This document shows, piece by piece, positions 21,029 through 30,450 of a stretch of 64,000 bases of DNA. The notes beneath the pieces are model-generated. The model was not told the origin of the DNA and made no database searches. It worked only from the letters and a program-made list of their open reading frames with translations. The stretch is from Hordeum vulgare subsp. vulgare (lineage: Eukaryota > Streptophyta > Magnoliopsida > Poales > Poaceae), in contig NC_058519.1 in assembly GCF_904849725.1 (NCBI RefSeq), forward strand, positions 106,070,881-106,134,880, read 5' to 3'. Both the position numbers and the translations under genes were made by a program. Positions within the stretch are counted from its first letter, which is position 1. Each line of letters starts with the position of its first letter.

Positions 21029-24000
21029 TCAAGTAATGGATCCACCCGGATCCCAAGGTATATCAAAGCCAATTTTAATTAGCAATGATTTGGCATTTAG
21101 TAGTGAGCACAAAGCAACATATATCAAGCAATGATGAAGTCTAACTCTCTTCCTATGCATCGGCATGTCATACAAGAACAATTCATGCGCATCAAGTAAA
21201 ATCCAATACATAGCATAAGCAGTTTCTTGCAATTTTATCGTGTTGGAAACATAGAGAGGCAGAGATGTAGTTCCTCGCTCAACATAACTGCAAGTAGGAG
21301 CAGCAAGCACATGTATATTATATGTTGGAAATATGCCCTAGAGGCAATAATAAAATGGTTGTTATCATATTTCCTTGTTCATGATAATCGTCTATCGTTC
21401 ATGCTATAATTGTATTAACAGGAAACGGTAATACATGTGTGAATGAATAGATCACAATGTGTCCCTAGCAAGCCTCTAGTTGGCTAGCTCGTTAGTCAAT
21501 AGATGATCATGGTTTCCTGATCATGGACATTGGATGTCATTGATAACGGGATCACATCATTGGGAGAATGATGTGGTGGACAAGACCCAATCCTAAGCCT
21601 AGCACTAGATCGTATTGTTCGTATGCTAATGCTTTTCTAATGTCAAGTATATTTTCCTTCGACCGTGAGATTGTGCAACTCCCAGATACCGTAGGAGTGC
21701 TTTGGGTGTATCAAACGTCACAACGTAACTGGGTGACTATAAAGGTGCACTACGGGTACCTCCGAAAGTGTCTGTTGGGTTGGCACGAATCGAGATCGGG
21801 ATTTGTCACTCCGTGTGACGGAGAGGTATCTCTGGGCCCACTCGGTAGAACATAATCATGAGCTCAATGTGACTAAGGAGTTAGTCACACGATGATGTGC
21901 TACGGAATGAGTAAAGAGACTTACCGGTAACGAGATTAAACGAGGTATAGGTATACCGACGATCGAATCTCGGGCAAGTTCTATACCGACAGACAAAGGG
22001 AATCGTATACGGGATTGATTGAATCCTTGACATCGTGGTTCATCCGATGAGATCATCGTGGAGCTAGTGGGAGCCACCATGGGTATCCAGACCCCGCTGA
22101 TGGTTATTGGCCAGAGAGGTGTCTCGGTCATGTCTGCCTGTCTCCCGAACCCGTAGGGTCTACACACTTAAGGTTCGATGACGCTAGGGTTATAGGGAAT
22201 TGTTATACGAGATTACCGAAAGTTGTTCGGAGTCCCGGATGAGATCCCGGACGTCACGAGGAGCTCCGGAATGGTCCGGAGGTAAAGATTGATATATAGG
22301 ACGGATGGTTTCGGACACCGGAAGTGTTTCGGGCATCACCGGTAACGTACCGGGACCACCGGGACCACCGGAGGTGGTCCCGGGGGACCACCGAAAGGGG
22401 GTGACGACCCCGGGAGGCTAGATGGGCTAAGTGGGGAAGGGAACCAGCCCCTAAGTGGGCTGGTGCGCCCCCACCCAGCCCATGTGCACCAGAAAAAAGG
22501 GGAAGGGGGGGAACCCTAACTAAGGTGGGCCTTAGGCCCACCAGATGGGTGCGCCACCCCTCCTCCTTGCCCTGGCCGCCACTCCCCCCCATCTGGGAGG
22601 GCTGCCGCACCCCCTAGGGTGGGAACCCTAGGGGTGGCACCCCCTCTCCCCTTCCCCTATATATAGTGGGCACTTTTGGCCTTTGGAGGACACGGTTTTC
22701 CCTCTCCCTCGGCGCAGCCCTGCACTTCTTCCTCCTCCTCTCTGCCGGCGCTTGGCGAAGCCCTGCCGGGAGACCTCGTCTCTCCACCAACACCACGCCG
22801 TCGTGTTGCTGGTCTTCTTCCCCAACCTCTCCCTCCTCCTTGCTGGATCAAGGTGTGGGAGACGTCACCGGGCTGCACGTGTGTTGAACGCGGAGGTGCC
22901 GTTGTTCGGCACTAGATCGGAATCGCTGCGAGTACGACTCCATCAACCGCGTTCTAGCAACACTTCCGCTTAGCGATCTTCAAAGGTACGAAGATGCTCT
23001 TACCCCTCTCTCGTTGCTGGTCTCTCCATAGGAAGATCTGAACATGCGTAGGAATTTTTTTGAATTTATGCTACGGTACCCAACATTATATTCATCAAAA
23101 TCATCATGTGTAGTGGTAAAAGGCAATCCATCAATATAATCCTTAACAAGTGCAAACTTATCTGATATAGTGTAGTTTGGAGAATTCAAAAATATAATAG
23201 GACTATGATGTGTGGGTGCAATTGCAACAATTTCATTCTTAATATAAGGAACAATAACAAGTTCATCTCCAATAGCATAATTCATATTGGCATCTTGGCC
23301 ACAAGCATAGCAAGCATCATCAAAAAGAGATATTTCAAACGAATCAACGGGATCATAGCAATTATCATAGCATTCATCCTTCGGTAAGAACGAAGGGACG
23401 TTAAACAATGTATGAGTTGAAGAGTTACTCTCATTAGAAGGTGGGCACGGGTGATCAATCCGCTCTTCCTCCTTTTGTTCTTCGCTCTCCTCATCATTTT
23501 TTCATCCAATGAGCTCACAGTTTCATCAATTCCTTCTTTCATAGACTCCTGCAAAATATTAGTCTCTTCTTGGACAGCGGAGACTTTCTCAATAAATGCA
23601 TCAATATCAAAATTATATTTATAATTATCATAGAAATATTTAAGGATAGCAAAAATTTTAGGTCTATAAACTGAATCATCAAAATCTTCAAACTTTTCAA
23701 ACAAAGATTTAATTTCATAAGCACCCATAAAAGAAACAAATTCTTCTATTCGTTCCACATCATAGTAATCATATATACCATTAGCATAAGAAGCCAAGGT
23801 TTCATTATAATTAAATTTGCATGAAAAGGGAAGGTGTGGAGAATCCATCCTAGAGCAACAAGTAAAATCATATCTACGGCATAAATTCCAAGCATACCAA
23901 TGCAACATATCAATTTGATCGCATAACAATTTCCCTTTTTGTGTCAAAGCGATAATCCCTCAAGTATTTCCAACGTGTCTCCCATTATCATGTTGAATGG

Positions 24001-24132
24001 GTGTTTCTTAGGATTATCAAAGTAGTGCATAATATTTTTCACATAACGAGCATCGAAGGTTTTAGGAGGCTTCCCATCTCCATGAGTAGCAAGTACCACT
24101 AATTTTTTTGGTGTTTCGTGTTCCATATCCAT
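21029..24132 (-). pseudogene. Unknown gag-like protein of G3, broken
   Basis: Reading minus-strand, the frame begins with MDMEHETPKKLVVLATHGDG (ATG 24132), shifts frame near 23945, continues through KGKLLCDQIDMLHWYAW and YANGIYDYYDVERIEEFVSF, shifts again near 23495, and is cut after HDDFDEYN by the solo LTR (23085). It resumes at 21317 with the final residues through DPGGSIT (stop about 21029). The protein is acidic, has a Glu/Lys-rich middle, and shows no zinc knuckle, protease or polymerase motif. Its counterpart lies at 58174-59400. Confidence 0.75.
21323..23085 (+). mobile_element. Solo LTR of an Angela/BARE-like Copia element
   Basis: A 1763-bp LTR starting TGTTGGAAATATGCCC and ending GGTACCCAACA, flanked by a perfect 5-bp target duplication TTATA (21318-21322 and 23086-23090). 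It aligns in large parts with the Angela LTRs at 42574 and 49633 but is clearly diverged. No internal region remains, so it is a recombination product. The open frames at 22.2-22.97 kb are GC-rich LTR sequence, not genes. Confidence 0.93.
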
Positions 24133-24256
24133 AACTAAAGATAGAGAACAACTTAGAACGAGAAATAAAAACTACTTAGTGATAAAGCAAACAAGCACAC
24201 TCGAGAATATTCACCCCATGCTATTGCTCCCCGGCAACGACGATAGAAAAAGGTCT

Positions 24257-24885
24257 TGATAACCCACAAGTATAGTGGATCGTTTGTAGACTTCTTTAAT
24301 AAATAAGAGTGTCGAACCCAACGAGGAGCTAAAGGCAGAACAAATATTCCCTCGAGTTCTATAGACTGCCGATACAACTCTATGCATGCTTGACGTTTGC
24401 TTTACCTAAAACAAGTATGAAACTATTTTGCAAGAATAAAACTACGAGTACTTTGCGAGAATAAAACTACGAATAAATTGCAAGGTAATAAAAGTGGATA
24501 GCTTTTGTCAACAAAAAAGACATTTGTCCCCAGGCAATCGATAACAAGTTCCGGTAATCATTCTTGCAACTTTATATGAGGGAGAGGCATGAGCTAACAT
24601 ATTTTTTGTGCTTGGATCATATGCACTTATGATTGGAACTCTAGAAAGCATCCGCAACTACTAAAGATCATTAAGGTCGTGAAACCCAACCATAACATTA
24701 AGTATCAAGTCCTCTTTACTCCCATACGCCATAACCTACTTATCCGCGTTTAGGCTGCGGTCACCCCCGCGACACCGAAAATAAGCAAACCATGAACATA
24801 TTGCAACATCCAACAGCGGGGCCCCTCACGTTTGCGCGACACGGAGGGCACCGTAGGAAAACACCATAAATAAAATATACAATCA
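24257..24885 (-). mobile_element. Truncated 5' LTR of G3
   Basis: Starts (plus strand) TGATAACCCACAAGTATAG and follows the LTR of the 53.7-61.0 kb element and of Fatima-like Gypsy LTRs for about 600 bp, with many changes, then similarity fades near 24885. The opposite LTR terminus is not found. Confidence 0.7.
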
Positions 24886-25239
24886 CACCAGTTGCAAGTA
24901 CAGGTAAAGAGTTACTTTGACGTGAGCACACTGATTCTGCTATTTGGAGTTTTTTCTTCTTGTTCTTTATCGATTTAGGATGGGTTCCAGACCGACAACC
25001 TGGGATAGCAAGGATGGACATCGTTCTTTTATCGTTTGTTTACGTCTGTAGACGGACCCTGCTCTTCTTCACGATGAATGATTATGTTCTTGTATTAATG
25101 TGACTCTGATGTAGCTTATGACGAGTGTAAGCCAACTCCTTATACTCATATTTTCAGTACATGTACTTGTAACGATATCCATTCTTGCGAAACGACGAGA
25201 TGCATTTCTATTTCTATCGAGATGTGACGAGTGTACTTA
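24886..25239. other. Unassigned intergenic DNA
   Basis: AT-rich sequence between the LTR remnant and a Stowaway fragment. I see no gene, terminal repeats or other structure. Confidence 0.5.
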
Positions 25240-25371
25240 TAACATGTATTTTGTTATGGACTACATGCAAATATATATAGACATATTTTAGAGTACAGAT
25301 TCACTTATTCTGCACCGTATGTATTTTATAGTGATTTTTTTTTAAAAACTTATATTTAAATATGAAAGGAG
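25240..25371. mobile_element. Partial Stowaway MITE (right end)
   Basis: Right-end sequence TTATATTTAAATATGAAAGGAG followed by TA, preceded by GATTCACTTATTCTGCACCG, typical of the Stowaway type also seen at 2820. The left terminus is missing. It lies exactly at the left limit of duplicated block B. Confidence 0.6.
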
Positions 25372-25410
25372 TACAAGAGTGCGACTATGCATAATCCCTG
25401 TTTGAACTAA

Positions 25411-25662
25411 GAGCATCTCCAACAGCCGCTCGAAAAATATTCTGCGCGCTAAGAGATTCGTTTTTTGGACGCTTGATAGTTCCAACAAAGGTTGTAAAAT
25501 TATGCGCGCAAATTTTTTTTGGACACGCGTTGAAAAACGCTATCCCGTCCACAATATTTGGTATGCGGGCTTGCGGACGCAGCAAACTCTGGGCTGCTGC
25601 AGGCGGGGCCACTGGACTGGGCTGGATTCGACGCCGCGCTAGCGTGTTTGTTGGAGATGCTC
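25411..25662. mobile_element. MITE with GAGCATCTCCAACA termini, in promoter of sulfotransferase B
   Basis: GAGCATCTCCAACA at 25411-25424 and its exact reverse complement at 25649-25662 bound a 252-bp GC-richer, non-coding unit absent from copy A. This terminus is common in grass MITEs. I could not define a clear target duplication, and the inserted DNA extends about 60 bp further right. Confidence 0.7.
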
Positions 25663-25861
25663 CGGTCCCTGCGTTGTAAAAGTGCTACAGTGATGCGTTA
25701 AAAAAATTATTGGACCTGAAATTTACCTAAAGCATGACCAGGTTAGGCTCTGCTCCTTGGCGGACACGGCAAAGTACCATTTCGCTTTCGACATTCAAAG
25801 TCAAAATTTGATCCATCGTTATCATCACTAAACAAAGTGCACATGCCCAACGTTCTACTAC

Positions 25862-25868
25862 ATATATT
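25862..25868 (+). promoter_or_regulatory. Probable TATA box of sulfotransferase B
   Basis: ATATATT, 91 bp before the first ATG of the chosen frame and equivalent to 14116-14122 of copy A. Confidence 0.55.
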
Positions 25869-25958
25869 CTCCCCCAAACGAGTGGAACTGACAGCCTGCT
25901 CTCACTTAGCACAGTACACTGTTCTGCTCGCGACGCCGTGTGCGGGACACTCGCTCCC

Positions 25959-26978
25959 ATGGCCGCCATGGCCGCCAACACTTGCGGCCCTGTTCCGTTC
26001 ACGGACGTCGACGACGGCACGGTGCCGAAGCGCCCAGCCAAAGAGGAGTTCGGGGACCTCGTCGCAGCGCTGCCGCGCAAGCATCAGGCCGGCCTGGAGC
26101 TGCGGCTGTACCAGGGGTTCTGGCTTCCCGACCACTGGGTCGCGGGCACAGTCGTCTTCCAGCGCCGCTTCACCCCACGCCCCGACGACGTGATCCTCGC
26201 CAGCTACCCCAAGTGCGGCACCACGTGGCTCAAGGCGCTGGCCTTCGCCACCATGACGCGCGACGCGTACCCGGCGCCGGCGCAGCACCCGCTCCTCCGC
26301 CTCAACCCGCACGACTGCATCCCGTTCCTGGACGAGATCTTCGCCGACGGGCAGGAGGCCAAGCTCGAGAAGCTCCCGTCGCCGCGCCTCATGAACACGC
26401 ACATGCCGTACACCCTGCTCCCCGAGTCGGTCACCGGCGCCGCCGTCGCCGGCTGCAAGGTGGCGTACGTCTGCAGGGACCCCAAGGACATGGTCGTCTC
26501 CCTGTGGCACTTCCTCCGGCGCCGGCAGCCCGACCTCCCGTTCGCCGAGCTGTTCGAGCACGTCTGCGACGGCGCCGTGGCCGTCGGCCCGATCTGGGAC
26601 CACGTGCTCACCTATTGGCACGCGAGCGTCGCGCGGCCAGACAGGGTGCTCTTCCTCAAGTACGAGGACCTGCTGCTGGACACGGGCAAGCACGTGAGGA
26701 GGCTGGCGGAGTTCATGGGCCGGCCGTTCTCGTCCGCCGAGGAGGGCGCCGGAGCCGTGGAGGCCGTGGTGGAGCTGTGCAGCTTCGAGAAGATGAAGGG
26801 CCTGGAGGTGAACAAGAAGGGCTCGTCGGGGGCGTACCACGCCATGCCCCGCGACGCCTTCTTCAGGAAAGGGGTCGCCGGAGACTGGGTGAACCACATG
26901 ACGCCGGAGATGGCGACCCGGCTGGATGAGGTTGTTCGTGACAAGTTTCGCGGCACGGGGCTCCTCGCGGCTCCGTGA
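25959..26978 (+). CDS. Cytosolic sulfotransferase (SOT family), copy B
   Basis: Intronless, 339 residues from the first Met of MAAMAANTC. A second in-frame ATG lies 9 nt later at 25968; either gives a normal protein. All functional motifs of copy A are present, shifted by three: P-loop YPKCGTTW 83-90, probable catalytic His148, Arg173 and Ser181 for the 3'-phosphate, RKGVAGDW near 303-310. Changes from copy A: Asn56 to His59 and Ala69 to Thr72 upstream of the P-loop, Ser260 to Gly263 in a surface-like Glu/Ala stretch, and a different N-terminus. No lesion. The promoter differs more than the coding region and has a MITE about 300 bp upstream, so the two genes may be expressed differently. It is tail-to-tail with the small membrane-protein gene at 27319-27543. 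Confidence 0.96.
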   Translation: MAAMAANTCGPVPFTDVDDGTVPKRPAKEEFGDLVAALPRKHQAGLELRLYQGFWLPDHWVAGTVVFQRRFTPRPDDVILASYPKCGTTWLKALAFATMTRDAYPAPAQHPLLRLNPHDCIPFLDEIFADGQEAKLEKLPSPRLMNTHMPYTLLPESVTGAAVAGCKVAYVCRDPKDMVVSLWHFLRRRQPDLPFAELFEHVCDGAVAVGPIWDHVLTYWHASVARPDRVLFLKYEDLLLDTGKHVRRLAEFMGRPFSSAEEGAGAVEAVVELCSFEKMKGLEVNKKGSSGAYHAMPRDAFFRKGVAGDWVNHMTPEMATRLDEVVRDKFRGTGLLAAP

Positions 26979-27126
26979 TCGGGACATGTCGCGTGCGTGC
27001 GCGTGGGTAAATCAAGTGAGGCGATCAGCATGCGTGATTCGCTTGTACTGTATGCTTGGCTGCTGGTGCCTGTTTGATTAAGAATAAGAGATGCTGTGCT
27101 TGGCATAATCACTACCAACATTATCG

Positions 27127-27132
27127 AATAAA
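27127..27132 (+). terminator. Poly(A) signal, sulfotransferase B
   Basis: AATAAA about 150 bp after the stop codon, conserved with copy A. Confidence 0.5.
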
Positions 27133-27318
27133 TAATTATGATTATCAAATGCAACATTCTGATGTCTGACGATAAGTGACACGTTTATGTTTCTGACGAA
27201 ATGCATAGAGCACGACTGATGCAATGGACAGCTATACTGGTATGCTCCACGGGAATCGGGATGGTGGTACGCTGAAGATCTCGGTGCAGCAGCTTAGGAA
27301 GGCGGGCGGTCACCCCGC

Positions 27319-27543
27319 TCACGGAGCGAAAGCAGCGGCGGCCACCGCGGCGCCGGCGGTGCGGAGGAGGTGGTAGTAGCGCTGCGGGTTGGCCTCGAAC
27401 GCCAAGCGGGATATCAGCAGGCCGCCGGATCCAGGTGCTTTCATCATGACCACGGCCGACGCCGGCCAGAAGAACATGTACGCGCCCACGGCGATCACCG
27501 CGGCCGCGGCTGCCCCGAAGATGAAGCCCGCCGGAACCGCCAT
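27319..27543 (-). CDS. Small membrane protein, unknown function
   Basis: A 74-residue, Ala-rich protein in a single exon. Residues 6-32 are a strongly hydrophobic segment (FIFGAAAAAVIAVGAYMFFW at its core) fitting a signal anchor or transmembrane helix. A polar Arg/Tyr-containing stretch with NPQRYYHLLR (52-61) follows, then a second short Ala-rich hydrophobic tail (62-73). The start at 27543 is the first ATG after a minus-strand TATA box at 27633-27639, in good context (CTGATGGCG). The longer upstream extension would begin before the TATA box and is unlikely. It converges on the 3' end of sulfotransferase B and lies just outside the duplicated block, so it has no partner near copy A. I do not recognise the family; such small one- or two-helix proteins are common in grass genomes. 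Confidence 0.6.
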   Translation of the reverse strand: MAVPAGFIFGAAAAAVIAVGAYMFFWPASAVVMMKAPGSGGLLISRLAFEANPQRYYHLLRTAGAAVAAAAFAP

Positions 27544-27632
27544 CAGTCGCCCGTTCCAAGCTTTATGTTTGGTGTATGGCAAAAGGAAGGGTGAGAAATG
27601 GCTGGTGAGATGGGGACAGAGCTCAAGGAACC

Positions 27633-27639
27633 TATATAT
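27633..27639 (-). promoter_or_regulatory. TATA box of the small membrane-protein gene
   Basis: Minus-strand AATATATAGG, about 90 nt upstream of the ATG at 27543, with no other ATG between. Confidence 0.6.
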
Positions 27640-27738
27640 TGTGCTGCCGCGGCGGTGCATTTGCTGCATTTTTGGTAGAGGAAGAGCTTGAGCTGGGAAG
27701 GCGAAAAGACGCGGTGGCCTGCAGAGTACGAGGCGACT

Positions 27739-29147
27739 TAATGTCTATTTTAAACCTTAAAATTATAGGATTAGTGTGAATTAAACCTTGAACTATCAAT
27801 CCCTGGAATTCATGCCCTAACCTCACTGATCCCGGTCAATCCCGACCTTAGGTCCATGTAGACTTATTTAGGGGGCAGAAAAATAACAATTCAGGTTGGG
27901 ATCACACTCTGTTCTCGCTGACTATGTGGGTCACAAACCAGCGAGGGTACACGGATGTGCCGCTCGCCGCGCCCTTGTGTCCAACATCAGAGTACATTAT
28001 TTGCACAAGAAAGCCCGAGCTTAGATTGATGGGCCCTGGCTAATATGTATGCGACTAAACCGGGAAGGGATCTCACGCTGCGTTTGAACTTTGACGAAAG
28101 GGCAGCAACAACAACCGGGGCAAGATGGCACGACCAAAAGTGCCCCGTTCCTTCGAAGCGTTTCCATCAGCTGCTGCTCTACCGATGCTGCGCGCGCGCT
28201 ATCGCACCATGCTGAAGCTGCCTGATGCTCGAGAACAATTTCTCCGACGAAATTCCGGCCGCGTACGCGAGCTGCACCACGCTGCTGAGGTTCAGGATCA
28301 GCAAGAACTTGCTCACCGGCGACGTGCCCGAGGGACTCTGGGCGCTTCCCAAAGCCGAGATCATCGACCTCGAGGGGAACCAGTTCACCGGCAGCATCGG
28401 CGACGGCATCGGGAAGGCCGCGTCGCTCACCAGCCTCTTCCTCGCCGGCAACAAATTCTCCGGCATGATCCCGTCGTCGATAGGGGACGCCGCGAATCTA
28501 CAGAGCATTGACGTGTCGTCGAACGAGCTGTCCGGCGAGATACCGCACTCTTGGCGGCCGTGTCGACGCCGGCTCCTCGTGGGACAAATGGGTCAGCGTG
28601 GCCAACATCTACGGACGTCGGTAGCCGTGTGGTGTCGGAGTCGCGTTCTTCGGTCGGGGCAGCTCACTACAGTGCTGAACAACGCGTACAAGACGTATAC
28701 CATGTCCGGCTTCTGAGAGCTCAAGCAAGTCTGGGGCCTTCATACCGTTATGGGCGCCGGCGCTCAGCGGTCTCGTGACGTGGCGACGGCGAGCGCGGGG
28801 GAGGCGGGAGATGGCGGAGGACGAGACAACAACATGGATGCAAACCAAGCTTGGTGCCTTTCAGTATTCGTCAAGTATGGATACTAAACAAGAAGCTCAT
28901 GTCAGTCAGTTCGTTGTGTTCCCTAGATCATGCTGATGTGTTCTAGTAATACCCGTTCGTAGTGCTAGCAGCAAATGAGATAAGTGAGTGATCCCCGTCG
29001 GGATCTTTCCTTTCCAGGAGCGGCAAACAGATCCAAGGTTGAAATTGACTGGGATGAGTAAATACAAGGTATGAATTTCAGGGATTTAAAATTCAGGGTT
29101 TAGTTTTGATCGTACGTACAACTTCAAGGTCTAAAATAGACTTCACT
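27739..29147. mobile_element. Candidate Pack-MULE (Mutator-like) carrying a gene fragment
   Basis: The left arm (27739-27848) and the reverse complement of the right arm (about 29035-29147) align over about 110 bp with shared blocks GTCTATTTTA, ACCTT, AATCCCTG, AATTCAT and GTCAAT, roughly 75% identical by eye. Long imperfect inverted arms of this kind are typical of Mutator-like elements in grasses. Between them is GC-rich sequence including a receptor-kinase fragment and no transposase. A 16-bp direct repeat (27723-27738, 29245-29260) flanks the region. Confidence 0.6.
28222..28556 (+). pseudogene. Captured leucine-rich-repeat fragment of a receptor-like kinase
   Basis: About 110 codons encode four to five LRRs of the plant extracellular type: cores LTGDVPEGLWALPKAEII, LEGNQFTGSIGDGIG, LAGNKFSGMIPSSIGDAAN and VSSNELSGEIP. 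The spacing of about 24 residues and wording resemble the subfamily XI kinases (HAESA/RLK7-like). There is no signal peptide, transmembrane segment or kinase domain. The frame leaves LRR sequence at about 28556 and runs on to 28716 as unrelated residues. The ATG at 28225 is an internal Met of a repeat, not a true start. A dead gene fragment inside the inverted-repeat element. Confidence 0.85.
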
Positions 29148-29360
29148 CCTGTTGCAGTTCTAAAGTTTACGAGATGGAAATGGAATGCAAACAGGCGCCG
29201 TGGCATATTCCGAGAATCCGAGTATTGTTCCATGGTCACTTACAAGAGTACGAGGCGACTCTGTTGCAGTTTCAAGGCTACTCACTTCCTCTCACTTATA
29301 CGCATAGTTTTATATAATTGATTTGATTAATTAAATATGCACTATATGTCACAAGAGTTA

Positions 29361-29623
29361 GGCTGCTCATAGTGGGGAGTAACTTAGCCAATTAACATGT
29401 ACATGTTACTAGTCTATGTTACTACCTCCATAGTGGGTAGTAACATTTGTGGGATGTCATATTAATTAGGATATAGACTCATTTTGTATTGGTATCTGTG
29501 ATGTTACCGTAACATAGCTAGTTACCACAAGCACCTCTCTCCTCATTAACTCACTGCCACATAAGCAAATTTGCATTGTAATGTGTGATGTTACTACTAT
29601 GTTACTCCCCACTATGGCCAGCC
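29361..29623. mobile_element. Tourist-type (PIF/Harbinger) MITE
   Basis: Ends GGCTGCTCATAGTGGGGAG and CTCCCCACTATGGCCAGCC are inverted repeats flanked by TTA on both sides (29358-29360, 29624-29626), the Tourist target duplication. 263 bp, non-coding. Confidence 0.9.
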
Positions 29624-29852
29624 TTATATCGTTTGGTTCTTAAGCTGATGTTGTCTTTAAACATATATTTCTCATCACATATGATATATATTTAGTTAAT
29701 TAAATTATTAATCTAAAACTACGTGCATGTGTAGAGAGAGTAGCGATTGCAGTTTTACGAGATGGAATGCAAATAGGCACCCTGGCGTACTCTGAGTATT
29801 ATTCTGTCATAATCCTAGAATTTGCTTCTGAATACTCCCACTATCTCTATGA

Positions 29853-29910
29853 ATGATACTATATATGCACTATAAACTAGTATCACTATATAGTGCATAT
29901 ATAGTATCAT
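29853..29910. repeat. Short inverted repeat (hairpin)
   Basis: ATGATACTATATATGCACTA and its reverse complement face each other around a spacer of about 12 bp. It is probably the core of an eroded MITE. Confidence 0.75.
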
Positions 29911-29965
29911 AAATTAATATTTTAGATGATCTTATTTATTGATATGCATAACACATTGTAGCATA

Positions 29966-30310
29966 CTCCCTTCGTACGACAAAGATTGCACATCTAGATT
30001 TAAAAAATGTTCAAAAAAAAGTGTCAATCTACAACCCCAATGCACACTGCGTTTAATTCAGTCCTCTTTAATTGACTGATGCATCAACTTGTAGTTTAGT
30101 TATTGGTTGCATGGTCACTTTAGCCCCTTCGGTTTCCACCTTAATTAGTGCATGCAAGCAATATCCATTTAACATCCTTCTCTCAATGGTTGCATGCATG
30201 CATGTGCCTTCTAATTGTCTGTGTTAATTAAGTCATGGAGCAAAGTCAACTTTTTTTCTTGGTCTATGTGTAAAAGTCTACACGTACGGTCTTTAGCGGA
30301 TCGGAGGGAG
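29966..30310. mobile_element. Stowaway-like MITE
   Basis: Starts CTCCCTTCGTACGACAAAGA, ends TCTTTAGCGGATCGGAGGGAG, flanked by TA (29964-29965, 30311-30312). The arms match imperfectly over about 22 bp. AT-rich, non-coding. Confidence 0.7.
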
Positions 30311-30450
30311 TAGCATTTAACATGATACAATATCTATATATGTTACCCTAACCTTCTTTTTTTTTAATTATTTGCCACATCAACACGCTTGCTAGTCTCA
30401 AGTATATGATACAGTACTAGCTATGTTACCCCCACTATAGCTAGCCTAAG

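Larger units (their letters stand above)
19150..24256 (-). mobile_element. Non-autonomous Gypsy remnant (G3), interrupted by a solo LTR
   Basis: Minus-strand internal region of the same family as the element at 53746-61038: shared blocks include the GCATCCCCAAGCTTAGACGC motif (20161-20180 here), a long non-coding 3' part (19150-21030) and one protein frame (21029-21317 plus 23091-24132). The 3' LTR side is cut off by the CACTA fragment at 19149. The primer-binding site next to the LTR (24204-24256) is degenerate compared with the related element. Confidence 0.8.
25372..27213 (+). repeat. Duplicated sulfotransferase block, copy B
   Basis: Copy of 13921-15457. It carries an inserted stretch in its 5' flank (about 25405-25720, including a MITE). 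Coding and 3' sequence differ from copy A at only a handful of positions; the match ends after GCATAGAGCAC at 27213. Confidence 0.9.

Noticed and set aside
22254..22973. Several overlapping GC-rich frames
   Set aside because: All lie inside the solo LTR at 21323-23085.
27185..27559. 124-residue minus-strand frame overlapping the small membrane protein
   Set aside because: An alternative frame, Arg/Gly-rich, that crosses the duplication border; the 74-residue frame has the better start and promoter.
28125..28511. 128-residue Arg/His-rich plus-strand frame and 109-residue minus-strand frame
   Set aside because: Shadows of the LRR fragment in other frames.
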